In this document: positions 1 to 8,422 of the stretch, in pieces | How the letters are laid out: the number at the start of each line of letters is the position of its first letter | How positions within the stretch are numbered: the stretch's first letter is position 1 | NCBI GenBank assembly: GCA_017620875.1 | Contig: JAGAUH010000060.1 | Location: 1-23,745, forward strand | Length of the DNA: 23,745 bases | DNA from: Clostridia bacterium | Lineage (GTDB): Bacteria > Bacillota > Clostridia > Christensenellales > Borkfalkiaceae | Direction of reading: 5' to 3' | Made by a program: the position numbers and the translations under genes | The notes under the pieces: model-generated | What the model was told of the DNA's origin: nothing | Database searches by the model: none | Seen by the model: the letters and a program-made list of their open reading frames with translations, nothing else

Positions 1-1
1 A

Positions 2-427
2 TCTGTTTTAGAAATAAATAATATAGAAGATGCAAGCGCCTTTGATATTTTAGGTAGTTGCGTGTATGATTTAAATTCGCCTTTTATCCCACTATTTTTA
101 GCAAACTACACTCACTTTACAAAAACCGGCGACTTATATAATAGTTCTATTCAAACAACTCTTAACGGAATAATGGGCATTGGCACAATGTATGCTAATT
201 TTAAATTTAACACTAGCCTAACCGCTAAAGAACTAAAAGAAACGCATAACGTTATGAGTATCGCTATGATGACTGATCTTGTTTCCAACAAAAACACTAT
301 GGATTACAAAACCGAATTTTATAGCAAGGCAAACTTTAATACCCTTTCTAACCTAGACGGTTACGAACTAGACACACTTTTAACGCATTCTCATTTCTTT
401 AATATAAACAATATATTTGCAGTATAA
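2..427 (+). CDS. Putative lipoprotein paralog, 5'-truncated by the window edge
   Basis: The reading frame is open from base 2, so this is the C-terminal ~141 residues of a longer protein whose start lies outside the window. A GTG at 62 is internal to the frame and has no ribosome site, so I do not take it as the start. The fragment resembles the C-terminal part of the next gene: both have a hydrophobic NSPFIPLFLA motif, then KTG, then a Leu/Asn/Met/Gly-rich stretch and a closing L-T-[TH]-[SD]-x-FF motif. The two genes are therefore tandem paralogs, probably cotranscribed, with 34 bases between them. By analogy with its neighbour it is likely a lipid-anchored surface protein, but its signal peptide cannot be seen here. 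I do not recognise the family, and the function is unknown. Confidence 0.75.
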   Translation, partial: SVLEINNIEDASAFDILGSCVYDLNSPFIPLFLANYTHFTKTGDLYNSSIQTTLNGIMGIGTMYANFKFNTSLTAKELKETHNVMSIAMMTDLVSNKNTMDYKTEFYSKANFNTLSNLDGYELDTLLTHSHFFNINNIFAV

Positions 428-461
428 AATTTTGCACTAACTTTTATAAAGGAGTAATAAT

Positions 462-1571
462 ATGAAAACAAAAAAATTGCTAACTATGGTTATTTCCATT
501 ATGCTTATGCTAATTTTATCTATTAGCGTAGTTGGTTGTAAAGATGGTGGAGCGCCCACCCAAGAAACCGATTTGTATAACTATTCTAAAACGCTAAACG
601 CTTGGCACTTAAACGAAACGAAAAACATGCAAGAGTTTCAAGAACAATCTTTAAACTTAAACTACGAGGCTTTCTCAGAAGATACCGAAGAATACGAGTA
701 CTACGAACAAGAAGGCGATACCGAAATGGTTACTAAAACGCACACTTCTACAATGTCAATTGAAATAGAGGGCTCTTTTCAGTTTAAAAAAGTTGGAGAA
801 GACTACTTTGCATATAGTATACTAAAAGGCACTTCAGTTCAAAACGCCGTATACGTAGATAGCACTACTAACTTACTAAAAGTAAACTCGGGAACTCTTT
901 TTCACGAAGTAGAGTATAGACTAGGCGTTATCTCTGGCGACACGCCAACTTATTATTTATCTTGTAAAGATATTTTTGACGTTACTAGCTCTAACGACCA
1001 AATAGATATTCAAGATTCTACTTCTTATACTTATAAAACTTACGGCGCCAAAGAAGACTATTTGTCCGATTTTGATAAACTTTATAACCTTTTTATCAAT
1101 TACAAAGAACCGACTTTATATTCTTTTTTAGATGAAGATTCTTTGGGTTTGGTTTTAAATATTTCCGACACTAGCAATTTAACACAAATGGATTGGATGG
1201 GTTATTGTGTAGAAGCAAACTCGCCTTTTATCCCATTATTTTTAGCAGATACCGCTAATTATTATAAAACCGGCAACGAATATAGTTGTATTTTAAACAA
1301 ATGCTTAAATATGATGATAGGACCAATTGGCTCTATGTTCGTTAATTTGCAATACGGAACTAACTTAACCGAAACTCAATTAAACTCGTCTAGTTTTAAA
1401 ATGGATATGATTGGGGTAGGATCTTCTTTAAGTAAAAGTTCTACTAGCCAAAAAATAGACTTTTCTAAAAAAACGACCTTTAAACCGTTATCTTCTTTAA
1501 ACGATTACCAAGAAGACACTAGCTTATCAACAACCGATTTCTTTGACGCTAATTTACTTTTTGGAGAATAA
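462..1571 (+). CDS. Putative membrane-anchored lipoprotein of unknown function
   Basis: This is a 369-residue protein with a type II signal peptide: basic MKTKK, a hydrophobic core at about residues 6-24 and a lipobox ending V-V-G-C with Cys26 as the lipidated residue. It should therefore be anchored on the outer face of the membrane. The mature part is acidic and rich in Tyr, Thr, Ser and Asn (a Glu/Tyr-rich stretch at about residues 67-90), with no further obvious membrane segment. AAAGGAG stands at the usual distance before the ATG. The C-terminal ~150 residues resemble the upstream truncated gene, so this is the second member of a tandem pair. I recognise no enzyme or solute-binding motif. 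A role as surface antigen, binding protein or envelope factor is possible but unsupported. Confidence 0.8.
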   Translation: MKTKKLLTMVISIMLMLILSISVVGCKDGGAPTQETDLYNYSKTLNAWHLNETKNMQEFQEQSLNLNYEAFSEDTEEYEYYEQEGDTEMVTKTHTSTMSIEIEGSFQFKKVGEDYFAYSILKGTSVQNAVYVDSTTNLLKVNSGTLFHEVEYRLGVISGDTPTYYLSCKDIFDVTSSNDQIDIQDSTSYTYKTYGAKEDYLSDFDKLYNLFINYKEPTLYSFLDEDSLGLVLNISDTSNLTQMDWMGYCVEANSPFIPLFLADTANYYKTGNEYSCILNKCLNMMIGPIGSMFVNLQYGTNLTETQLNSSSFKMDMIGVGSSLSKSSTSQKIDFSKKTTFKPLSSLNDYQEDTSLSTTDFFDANLLFGE

Positions 1572-1603
1572 TTTTTAACAAAAATATTACCTATCTTTTT
1601 TAA

Positions 1604-1660
1604 AATACCCACGCCAACTATCTTTGTTTGCGTGGGTATTACCTTTATTATTAAATTTTT
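1604..1660 (+). terminator. Hairpin downstream of the lipoprotein pair, probable terminator
   Basis: A perfect 11-bp stem (AATACCCACGC at 1604-1614 with GCGTGGGTATT at 1630-1640) carries a 15-base loop. The following sequence is T-rich (ACCTTTATTATTAAATTTTT) but lacks an immediate uninterrupted T tract, so termination strength is uncertain. A second small inverted repeat, GGTTTAG at 1686-1692 with CTAAACC at 1700-1706, lies between this hairpin and the convergent HAD gene. Confidence 0.6.
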
Positions 1661-1771
1661 AAATAGGACTCTTTAGCCCGTACAGGGTTTAGCCACCAAC
1701 TAAACCAAGCCTAAACTTATCTACAAGTGTTAAAAGTGGCAAAAAATAACTTATAGCCCTACTTTTTTTGT

Positions 1772-2473
1772 TTAAAGGTGATTTTTAATAACGCTTATAA
1801 CGTCTTGCATTTCTATAACGGGTAAGTTTCTTTGTTTTTTACCTTTTATTAAATATCCGTTTATCAAATAGGTTTTAATGCCTACTTCGGTGGCAACGCC
1901 GTCTTCTTCTTCGTTGTTGCCAAACATAATAACTTCTTCTGCCTTAAGGTTTAGTTTTTGCAAAATTTCGGCGTAATAATTAGGGTTTGGTTTTGTAAAA
2001 GAACAAACGTCGTAACTAGTAACGTAGCAAAAATCTTCTTGCTTAAGCCCAACGAATTTAGCCCTGTTTATCATACCGTTTTTAGGAAAAACGGGGCGAG
2101 ATGCTAAAACTACCTTAATATTGTTTTCGTGCAAAAAATCCATAATTTGCCTTGCGTATGGGTTAGGCTTTACGCAAGATGCCGTTTGCAAATATTCTTC
2201 GTCGTAAAAGGCGTCGAAACTGTATTTTAGTTTTGCCTTTTCTTCGCCGAAAAACTCCTTAAAATTATCCCAAAAAACAACGTCGTTAGTGGTTGAGCCG
2301 TTATTTTTTATCATTTTTTCCGTGCCTGCCCAAATTGCTTTTATTAACAAATCTTTATCAAAGCCAAGCGGACAAAAACGCTTGCAAAGTAACCCAAAGT
2401 ACACTTTTATAAATTCGTCTTCGTCTAGTGGCAACAAAGTTCCGTCTAAGTCAAAAAATATTGCTTTAATCAT
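1772..2473 (-). CDS. HAD-superfamily hydrolase (probable small-molecule phosphatase)
   Basis: A 233-residue cytoplasmic protein of the haloacid dehalogenase superfamily, which usually hydrolyses phosphomonoesters through an aspartyl-phosphate. Motif I is FFDLDGT at residues 6-12 (D8 nucleophile, D10 general acid/base). Motif II is Ser125 in VVLASRP. Motif III is Lys161 in FTKPNP. Motif IV is FGNNEEED at 184-191, where Asn186 stands at the usual first Asp and the acidic residues after it would bind Mg. Residues ~20-100 form the helical cap typical of class I enzymes. The start is fixed by AGGAG ahead of the ATG and an extended -10 promoter just upstream. The gene is alone on its strand and convergent with the lipoprotein pair. 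The substrate cannot be told from sequence; phosphoglycolate or nucleotide phosphatases are the usual near relatives. Confidence 0.85.
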   Translation of the reverse strand: MIKAIFFDLDGTLLPLDEDEFIKVYFGLLCKRFCPLGFDKDLLIKAIWAGTEKMIKNNGSTTNDVVFWDNFKEFFGEEKAKLKYSFDAFYDEEYLQTASCVKPNPYARQIMDFLHENNIKVVLASRPVFPKNGMINRAKFVGLKQEDFCYVTSYDVCSFTKPNPNYYAEILQKLNLKAEEVIMFGNNEEEDGVATEVGIKTYLINGYLIKGKKQRNLPVIEMQDVISVIKNHL

Positions 2474-2493
2474 AATAAACTCCTAATGGATAA

Positions 2494-2524
2494 ATTATAT
2501 CATAATTAAGGCTTATTTTACAAC
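2494..2524 (-). promoter_or_regulatory. Promoter of the HAD hydrolase gene
   Basis: On the minus strand TATAAT (2494-2499) is preceded by TGA, giving an extended -10 (TGATATAAT). A weak -35-like TTGTAA lies about 18 bases further upstream. The spacing to the AGGAG and ATG of the hydrolase gene allows a short leader. Confidence 0.6.
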
Positions 2525-2670
2525 AAAATTTTTTGTTTTACAAGAAACAATATATTGTGGTTAATTTTTTTTATACCACAATAAAAATTTTTAGTAAGCG
2601 TAAAATTGCATAAAATATGCTAAAAAATGAAAATTATTATAAAAAAATTGAGATAAAAGTGTTATTTTAC

Positions 2671-2699
2671 TTGACATAAATTGTAAAATTTTATAAAAT
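2671..2699 (+). promoter_or_regulatory. Sigma-A-type promoter of rplM-rpsI
   Basis: TTGACA (2671-2676), a 17-base spacer, then TAAAAT (2694-2699). The -35 is a consensus match and the -10 differs at one position. Transcription would start near 2706, leaving a leader of about 75 bases before rplM. Confidence 0.75.
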
Positions 2700-2727
2700 A
2701 TTTTAGCATATAAACAAAAGTTTACGT

Positions 2728-2757
2728 AAAAGTTAGCCCCTTTGCAGTAAAACTTTT
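2728..2757 (+). promoter_or_regulatory. Leader hairpin before rplM, candidate L13 autoregulatory site
   Basis: AAAAGTT (2728-2734) pairs with AACTTTT (2751-2757) around a loop containing GCCCCTTTGCAG, inside the rplM leader and just upstream of the ribosome site. In many Bacillota, rplM-rpsI is feedback-regulated by an L13 leader element. Position and size fit such an element, but I could not compare it with the known covariance model, so the identity is an inference. Confidence 0.4.
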
Positions 2758-2781
2758 TATAAAATAATCAAGGAGAAAATC

Positions 2782-3216
2782 ATGAAAACTTATATGGCAA
2801 ATGCCAAAACAGTTGAAAGAAAATGGTACGTAGTAGATGCAACCGGTATGCCTTTAGGTAGACTAGCAAGCCAAGTTGCCGCTATTTTAAGAGGTAAAAA
2901 TAAACCTACTTTTACCCCTAACGTAGACTGTGGCGACCACGTTATCGTTATCAACTGCGATAAAATTGTATTAACAGGTAAAAAAGCAGAACAAAAAATG
3001 CACAGATATCACACTAGTTATATTGGCGGTTTAAAAGAAATCCCTTATGGCGAAATGGTAGAAAAGAAATCTGATAAATTAGTATTCCAAAGCATAAAAG
3101 GTATGCTTCCTAAAAACAGCCTTGGCAGACAAATGATTACTAAATTAAGAGTTTACAAGGGTGCAGAACACAAGCAAACAGCTCAACAACCAATTGAGTT
3201 AAAACTTGACAAGTAA
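2782..3216 (+). CDS. rplM: 50S ribosomal protein L13 (uL13)
   Basis: A 144-residue protein matching L13 from end to end: an N-terminal W-x-VVDA-x-G-x-PLGRLAS segment (about residues 15-30), ILRGK, the [11 protein letters not shown] segment near residues 58-68, HRYH-x-Y-x-GG-L at about 74-84, and the GMLP-x-N-x-LGR motif around 108-117. It binds 23S rRNA early in assembly of the large subunit. AAGGAG precedes the ATG at normal spacing. It is the first gene of the standard rplM-rpsI operon, with 11 bases before rpsI, and has its own strong promoter and a leader hairpin. Confidence 0.98.
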   Translation: MKTYMANAKTVERKWYVVDATGMPLGRLASQVAAILRGKNKPTFTPNVDCGDHVIVINCDKIVLTGKKAEQKMHRYHTSYIGGLKEIPYGEMVEKKSDKLVFQSIKGMLPKNSLGRQMITKLRVYKGAEHKQTAQQPIELKLDK

Positions 3217-3227
3217 GGAGAATTATT

Positions 3228-3638
3228 ATGGCAAAAGCTACTAAAAAGAAAATTCAATACTGGGGAACCGGAAGAAGAAAAACTGCCGTTGCAAGAGTAA
3301 GATTATTACCAAGCGGTACAGGCGCTATTATCATTAACGGAAAGAGCATAGACGACTACTGCTCTAACGAAATAGATAAACAAGTTATCCGTCAACCATT
3401 AGTTTTAACCGATACAGTTTCTTCTTATGACATTATGGTAAACGTTTGTGGCGGTGGATACACTGGTCAAGCAGGCGCTATAAGACACGGAATTGCAAGA
3501 GCGTTAATCGTTGCAGATATCAACTTAAGACCAGCGCTTAAAAAAGCAGGATTTTTAACAAGAGATCCTCGTATGAAAGAAAGAAAGAAATACGGTCTTA
3601 AAAAGGCTCGTAGAGCACCTCAATTTAGCAAGAGATAA
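3228..3638 (+). CDS. rpsI: 30S ribosomal protein S9 (uS9)
   Basis: A 136-residue protein with the S9 hallmarks: [23 protein letters not shown] opening (here LLPSG) at about residues 12-30, the central [19 protein letters not shown] motif near residues 75-92, [22 protein letters not shown] close to the end, and the terminal QFSKR. The extreme C-terminal basic tail of S9 reaches the ribosomal P site in known structures. It is cotranscribed with rplM, has AAGGAG ahead of the ATG, and is followed by a strong intrinsic terminator. Confidence 0.98.
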   Translation: MAKATKKKIQYWGTGRRKTAVARVRLLPSGTGAIIINGKSIDDYCSNEIDKQVIRQPLVLTDTVSSYDIMVNVCGGGYTGQAGAIRHGIARALIVADINLRPALKKAGFLTRDPRMKERKKYGLKKARRAPQFSKR

Positions 3639-3677
3639 TTTGTTAAAAAGCGTTGCTTTACAAATAAATTTAAAATT

Positions 3678-3708
3678 AAAAGTGCAAGTTTTTACTTGCA
3701 CTTTTTTT
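3678..3708 (+). terminator. Intrinsic terminator of rplM-rpsI
   Basis: Perfect stem AAAAGTGCAAG (3678-3688) with CTTGCACTTTT (3695-3705), a six-base loop, then a T tract running to 3708. It stands about 40 bases after the rpsI stop. Confidence 0.9.
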
Positions 3709-3828
3709 GATATAAAAAACCAACCGATAGTGATACAAACCCAAAAGATTAAACGAAAAATTAAATAGATAGAAATTGAGTTCGGTATTTAACCAAACTC
3801 ATTAAAAAACGACAATGCTAAACTTTAA

Positions 3829-4022
3829 GTCATTCTCACGCAAAGCGTGGGAATCCTTTTTTAAACACTATGTCATTCTCACGATAGTGGGAATCTTTTA
3901 TGCAGTAGCATAAACAATATATAGTTGCCTAGTGGCAAAGATACCCGTGCAAGCACGAGTATGACAACAAGAATATTAAAAATTTTTATATAATTAAGAT
4001 ACCCGACAAAGTCGAGTATGAC
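3829..4022. repeat. Left cluster of small hairpin repeats (four units plus two inner hairpins)
   Basis: Four short palindromic units: 3829-3855 and 3872-3896 on the plus strand (start GTCATTCTCAC, end GTGGGAATC), and 3938-3965 and 3996-4022 on the minus strand (read on that strand they start GTCATACTCG and end CGGGTATCTT). Two different small hairpins sit between units 2 and 3: TTTATGC/GCATAAA (3897-3903 with 3908-3914) and TTGCC/GGCAA (3925-3929 with 3934-3938). The same components recur at 18.4-18.9 kb. The rest of the 3.7-4.15 kb gap is AT-rich, with no ORF or RNA gene that I can see. Confidence 0.85.
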
Positions 4023-4151
4023 AAAATAAAAAATTATATAAAAAATAGAAAAACTTATAAATTGATTTTAAAAACTCTGTTTATTTTTATTAAATTAAAA
4101 TTTATTATTTTATCTTAAATTTTACATTATTTATAAAATACAATTAGATAT

Positions 4152-4186
4152 AAAAACACCCCCAACAAATCGCTGGGGGTGTTTTT
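4152..4186 (-). terminator. Terminator of the AraC-family gene, probably bidirectional
   Basis: A perfect 13-bp stem pairs 4152-4164 (AAAAACACCCCCA) with 4174-4186 (TGGGGGTGTTTTT) around a nine-base loop. On the minus strand it directly follows the regulator's stop codon, overlapping its last base, and is followed by TTTTT then A/T-rich sequence. The plus strand also ends in a T tract, so it may also stop transcripts coming from the left. Confidence 0.9.
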
Positions 4187-4977
4187 TATTTTAAATTTTC
4201 GCGGTATTTTCTTGGCGATACGCCAACTATATGTTTAAAAAATCTACTAAAATTTAGCGGGTCGTCTATGCCGATAGAATACGCTATTTCCGAAATGTTT
4301 AAATCGGATTTCTCTAATAAAACTTTTGCCTTTTCTATACGCAAATTATTTAAATATTCTTGCACGGAAATTTTTAAATAAGCCTTAAAAATAGAGTATA
4401 AATATTTTTCGTCTAGCCCAACAAATTCCGCCACGTTTTTAGGGCTAATACCTTCGTGATATTTACCTTGTATATATTCGGTTGCCCTAACTAAATGTTT
4501 TTGTTTTACGCTAACGTTTTCTCCTTGGCTAGTTTCTTTATTATAAGAGCACAATAGTTTCGCCCAATTTATTGCGGTTTCGCTATTTACAGTCTTAATG
4601 CCCTTAATAAAAAAAGTGCTACATAGTTTTGTAATTTCTTCTACTCCGCGGAACTTGCCAACGCCTGTTTCCGGATATAATCCGTATTCTGATAAAAAGT
4701 CTTCAACTCCGTCGCCCTTAAGCAAAAACCAAACGTAATGCCACTCGTTGTTTGGCTTTGGAAAATAGTGGATTTTTTGATATGGTTTAGACGTGAAGAA
4801 ATTGCCCTTTTTTAATAGCTGACCATTAAAATAGCCTTCTCCGTCTAAAATAAAGTGCACCATATAATATTCTCTAACGCCAGGGCCCCAACCTTTTTTA
4901 ATTTTGGGATCTAAAATTCCAAACTCTAAAAACTTTAAATTTTCGTTTTGCTTTTCATCTACGACTAAAATAACCAT
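4186..4977 (-). CDS. AraC-family transcriptional regulator
   Basis: A 263-residue cytoplasmic DNA-binding protein. The N-terminal half (about residues 25-110) looks like the AraC cupin sensor domain: a GPGVREYY segment, HFILDGEGYF, a KKG..F turn and an aromatic YFPKP..EWHYVWF strand pair. The C-terminal ~100 residues carry two helix-turn-helix motifs: the first near SPKNVAEFVGLDEKYLYSIFK, the second NISEIAYSIGIDDPLNFSRFFK, followed by the family signature G-x-SP-x-x-Y-R. It is divergent from the secreted-protein genes, with 236 bases between, which suggests it controls them and possibly itself. No ribosome site precedes the ATG; the promoter geometry predicts a leaderless mRNA. The ligand is probably a sugar released by the island's enzymes (inference). 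Confidence 0.92.
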   Translation of the reverse strand: MVILVVDEKQNENLKFLEFGILDPKIKKGWGPGVREYYMVHFILDGEGYFNGQLLKKGNFFTSKPYQKIHYFPKPNNEWHYVWFLLKGDGVEDFLSEYGLYPETGVGKFRGVEEITKLCSTFFIKGIKTVNSETAINWAKLLCSYNKETSQGENVSVKQKHLVRATEYIQGKYHEGISPKNVAEFVGLDEKYLYSIFKAYLKISVQEYLNNLRIEKAKVLLEKSDLNISEIAYSIGIDDPLNFSRFFKHIVGVSPRKYRENLK

Positions 4978-4983
4978 AAAATA

Positions 4984-5012
4984 ATAATAACTTTTATTAA
5001 GTTATTTTTCAA
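4984..5012 (-). promoter_or_regulatory. Promoter of the AraC-family gene, predicted leaderless start
   Basis: Minus strand: TTGAAA (5007-5012), a 17-base spacer, TATTAT (4984-4989), then exactly six bases to the A of the ATG at 4977. A start at the normal distance from the -10 would place +1 on the A of the ATG. This agrees with the lack of any AGGAG-like sequence. Confidence 0.6.
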
Positions 5013-5037
5013 CCCTTTTATAAGAATTTTTTACCCG

Positions 5038-5135
5038 AAAAGTGATTTTGCTATATATTTTTTAGTTATTTCCAAATACTATCTAAAAAGAAAAGTGTTT
5101 TGCCTATTCCATTTTTTTTAATAAAGTGCTATTAT
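5038..5135 (+). promoter_or_regulatory. Candidate AraC-type operator boxes and promoter of the secreted-protein operon
   Basis: Two similar boxes occur: AAAAGTGATTTTGCTATA from 5038 and AAAAGTGTTTTGCCTATT from 5091, 53 bases apart (about five helical turns). The AAAGTG of the second box begins 38 bases before TATTAT (5130-5135), with no good -35 between, as expected for an activator-dependent promoter. The same box at the same distance from TATTAT precedes the second GH97 gene. Confidence 0.6.
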
Positions 5136-5213
5136 ATATATACCTAAATACACGAAAATAAAGGCCACTAAATCGTTTGTCAACTTGTTTCGCCATTATT
5201 AAGGAGTACCATT

Positions 5214-8200
5214 GTGAAATTGTTGAAAAGATTTTTTATTTTATTATTTTCTTTTTCGTTAATAGTAACGAGCGGAATATTAATATCGCAATTTATCCCT
5301 AAACAAAATAGGGTTAGTGCGGCTAGTAGTTATAAATATTTTTATTTAAGCAATATGGCTTTTTCTAACTCGGCAAACGCAAATTATGGTATAAACGTAG
5401 ACTATATTACCTTAAAAAGGGGCCCGAAAAAAGTAGAAGAAACCTTTGTAAAAAATATTACGTTTACCGCAAACAACACCATAACTTATAACCTAAAGGG
5501 CTTAAACGCTACTAGATTTTCCGCAATAATCGGCGTAGAAAACGGCTCTGCCACTTTTACGGTAACAGGCGACGGCACTACGTTACTTAGCGCAACAACG
5601 CTAAATAGCGACTCTCAATATGGTTTTGTAGACGTAGACGTTACAAACGTTAAAAACCTTGTTTTACAAGTATCCAACTCTTCTAGTACGAGAGCGACTT
5701 TTGCTAACCCAAGGTTATTTGGCTCTAACTTGCTTGTAGGAACAGAAGGTACCGCTATAGATTTAAGTTATTTACCTTATTATACCCATGAAGATGCCCA
5801 GTGGACTTATCCACAAAATTTACCAAGCAATAGTAGTATAACCTTAAACCCAAATGATAATAAAGGAATAACTATACCCGTACACGACGATAGTAGCAAC
5901 CCTGCAAAAGTTGGTTGGGGTATAGAAGGTATAGGCGTTTTTAGGTTTGTTTCTACCGTAAACGGAAACGGCAATAGCAACACCTTTCAAGTAAGAATAA
6001 GAAGAACCGGAGAAGATGAAATTTTAAAAACAATAACTACTTCTGGCACGGCGGAAATAGAAGTAGAAATTCCTGCGGATGCAACGTTTATAGTTCTTGC
6101 CGCATACGGAAGTGGCTCTGCAACCTACTTAAACCCAAAACTTTATTGCTATTTTAAAAGTATAACGGAACTTAGTGCCGAATCTTTTACCCCTGCGGTA
6201 ACAGATCCGTCTAGTGGCGACTATAATCAAGATTGGAACCAATTAAAAATAAACAGCGTGCCAGATGGCAACAAAGCAACCTTATCTACTCAAGAAGTAT
6301 TTTTTGATAAGAGTCTTTTCCATAACGCGCCTAGTTCTATAGTATATAACGTAACAAACACTCACTTAACTCGTTTTACTTCTTTTGTTGGTATCGTAAG
6401 CAATAAATTTTCTGATGGGTGCGACGGCGTAAATTTTAAACTAGTGGCAACAACAATACTTAATGAGATAGAATCCACCGAAACCCTTAGATATATAGAA
6501 AATATACAATATAACGTCGCCACCTTACACTATATAGACGTTAATATCCCCGTGGGAACAATAAAATTAAGTTTTATTGTAGAAGCAAGAAACAACAACT
6601 GGTCCGACCACGCAATTTGGTGTGCGCCTATGATGTTTGGAAACAGATTAGATTCTTACAATACCGCGCCAAGCAAGTTAGAATCTAACTCTACAAGCCA
6701 CTTTAGAGAAGGAACTAGTTATACGGAAAATCACAACTATTCCGTTAAAGTTATAACCCCTTCTACTTGTACCACAAAAGGCACTGCAACTTATACTTGT
6801 ACCGTTTGCGATTATTCTGAAACTAGACAAGATTTAGCAATAAACTCAAATAATCATACTGGCGAAGTTATAAACGGCGGAACGGCTAGCGTACATACCA
6901 AATATAGTTGTTGTGGGGCAGTAGTTAGTTCTACCCATAATTACACAAGCAATATAACAACCCAACCTACTTGTACAAAAACGGGGGTTAAAACTTATAC
7001 TTGTAGTTGTGGATATAGTTATACCGAAACAGTTTCCGCCCTAGGACATAGTTGGGGAAATTGGGCTATATTAAACGATACCACTCACCAACGCACTTGT
7101 AGTGTGTGTAAAGTAACGGAACAAGAAAATCATAGCGTAGGAGGTTGGATTAGTACTGACCCTAACCAACACTATAAATATTGTAGCGTATGCAATAGCA
7201 ACGTAAACTCATCTACACATAATTACGACCACGCGTGCGATACCACTTGTAACACTTGTAATTACACGAGAGAAATCGAACACGATTGGGAAAACGAATA
7301 TACGGCAGACGAGTTTTTCCATTGGTACGAGTGTAGTGTTTGTGGCGAGAAAAAAAATGAAGAAGTCCACCTATACGACTATAATAGCGATAAAGAGTGC
7401 AACATTTGTGGACACGTAAGAACGTTAGAAATAAAAAATAGCGCGTCGTTATCTTTAAAAGGGGAAATAAGTTTAAATTTATACGTAGACGCAACAAAAT
7501 ACACCTCGGATACCGAAGCCTACGTAAAACTAACCTACAACCACAATAAAACGGGTTATACACCTAGAGTTAGTACCGATACGATATATTTAAAAACTCT
7601 CGAACCCGAAGATGACGACACTTATAAATTTAGCGTTAGTTTTGCAAGTGGACAAATTGCCGAAAACGTAAAAATAGAGTTATACGATAGTCAACAAGTA
7701 AAATGGCTTGAATTTAATTATTCTGTACTAACCTATTGCGAAAGCGTAATTAACAACCAATCTCAACAAGATAATTTAAAAAATTTATGTAAAGCAATAA
7801 TAAATTACGGTATTAGGTCTATCGAGAATTTTAACTATTCGGTAAGTTTAGCAAAAGACACTAACGAGTATTTGCAAACTATCGAAAACGCGCCGGAGCA
7901 AGCGCCAACCGTTAACAACGAAGTAATAACAGGTAGCATAGCAACGCTACAACATTATAAATATTCGTTAGTGGCGCTAAGCGAAGTTAGTATTAGATTA
8001 TATTTTAAACTAGATTACGGTCAAAATTTTGCCGATTATATAATAACTTTAACAAAGCCAACCGGAAGCGAAATGAACTTTATAACGGGTGCAAACAACT
8101 ACGGCCACTACGTAGAAGTTTTTGGCATAGAATCGGCTAATATAGACTCTGTTTTTACGGTAAATATAACTTACCAAACGGAAAGTTTATCTATAACTTA

Positions 8201-8321
8201 TAGCGCGCTAGATTATATAAGTGATAAACTAACAGAACAAAACCTATCTAGCACGACGCAAAATTTATGTATGGCTATATATCATTATAACCACTACGCA
8301 AATATATATTTTAATAAATAA
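5214..8321 (+). CDS. Secreted protein with three NPCBM-like modules, no catalytic domain
   Basis: A 1035-residue exported protein starting at GTG; AAGGAG seven bases upstream decides the start. Residues 1-36 are a signal peptide (MKLLKRFF, hydrophobic core, cleavage after V-S-A). Three beta-rich modules of NPCBM type follow at about 38-170, 175-310 and 320-480; the first shows YLSNMAFS, LKRG and LNATRFSAIIGV, as in family members that bind polysaccharide. Residues ~500-740 form a Cys-rich region of repeated C-x-x-C and GHxW-like units. The C-terminal part (about 741-1035) is a tandem pair of homologous ~140-residue domains, each ending N-L-C-x-A-I-x-x-Y. I see no catalytic domain, LPXTG or C-terminal membrane anchor, so how it stays at the cell is unclear. 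It shares its leader and modules with the GH97 proteins downstream. Likely role: capture of the enzymes' substrate (inference). Confidence 0.8.
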   Translation: MKLLKRFFILLFSFSLIVTSGILISQFIPKQNRVSAASSYKYFYLSNMAFSNSANANYGINVDYITLKRGPKKVEETFVKNITFTANNTITYNLKGLNATRFSAIIGVENGSATFTVTGDGTTLLSATTLNSDSQYGFVDVDVTNVKNLVLQVSNSSSTRATFANPRLFGSNLLVGTEGTAIDLSYLPYYTHEDAQWTYPQNLPSNSSITLNPNDNKGITIPVHDDSSNPAKVGWGIEGIGVFRFVSTVNGNGNSNTFQVRIRRTGEDEILKTITTSGTAEIEVEIPADATFIVLAAYGSGSATYLNPKLYCYFKSITELSAESFTPAVTDPSSGDYNQDWNQLKINSVPDGNKATLSTQEVFFDKSLFHNAPSSIVYNVTNTHLTRFTSFVGIVSNKFSDGCDGVNFKLVATTILNEIESTETLRYIENIQYNVATLHYIDVNIPVGTIKLSFIVEARNNNWSDHAIWCAPMMFGNRLDSYNTAPSKLESNSTSHFREGTSYTENHNYSVKVITPSTCTTKGTATYTCTVCDYSETRQDLAINSNNHTGEVINGGTASVHTKYSCCGAVVSSTHNYTSNITTQPTCTKTGVKTYTCSCGYSYTETVSALGHSWGNWAILNDTTHQRTCSVCKVTEQENHSVGGWISTDPNQHYKYCSVCNSNVNSSTHNYDHACDTTCNTCNYTREIEHDWENEYTADEFFHWYECSVCGEKKNEEVHLYDYNSDKECNICGHVRTLEIKNSASLSLKGEISLNLYVDATKYTSDTEAYVKLTYNHNKTGYTPRVSTDTIYLKTLEPEDDDTYKFSVSFASGQIAENVKIELYDSQQVKWLEFNYSVLTYCESVINNQSQQDNLKNLCKAIINYGIRSIENFNYSVSLAKDTNEYLQTIENAPEQAPTVNNEVITGSIATLQHYKYSLVALSEVSIRLYFKLDYGQNFADYIITLTKPTGSEMNFITGANNYGHYVEVFGIESANIDSVFTVNITYQTESLSITYSALDYISDKLTEQNLSSTTQNLCMAIYHYNHYANIYFNK

Positions 8322-8332
8322 GGAGTAAAAAA

Positions 8333-8422
8333 ATGGAATACCAAGAACCACAAATAACTACAATCCCCGTACAAGAAGAAGACGTTATAACTACTAGTGG
8401 CACGCACGATTGGGAGATATAA
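8333..8422 (+). CDS. Micro-ORF of 29 residues, unknown function
   Basis: ATG at 8333, 29 codons, TAA at 8420-8422. The peptide is acidic and has no signal or membrane segment; it begins MEYQEPQITT and ends TTSGTHDWEI. A strong AAGGAG overlaps the stop codon of the preceding gene and stands seven bases before the ATG. The stop overlaps the start of the next ORF (TAATG), so translation of all three is probably coupled. I do not recognise it. The end (TTS..x..WE) recalls the end of the following mini-lipoprotein, so it could be a decayed or specialised relative, or a regulatory peptide. Confidence 0.6.
   Translation: MEYQEPQITTIPVQEEDVITTSGTHDWEI

Noticed and set aside
3829..4022. CRISPR array in the repeat cluster
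   Set aside because: Units are palindromic, unevenly spaced, of mixed orientation and vary in their loops. There are no constant repeats with unique spacers and no cas genes.
7213..7563. 116-codon minus-strand ORF inside the first secreted protein
   Set aside because: Shadow of the Cys-rich repeat coding sequence; composition is odd (many Arg, Tyr, Leu) and no start signal is present.
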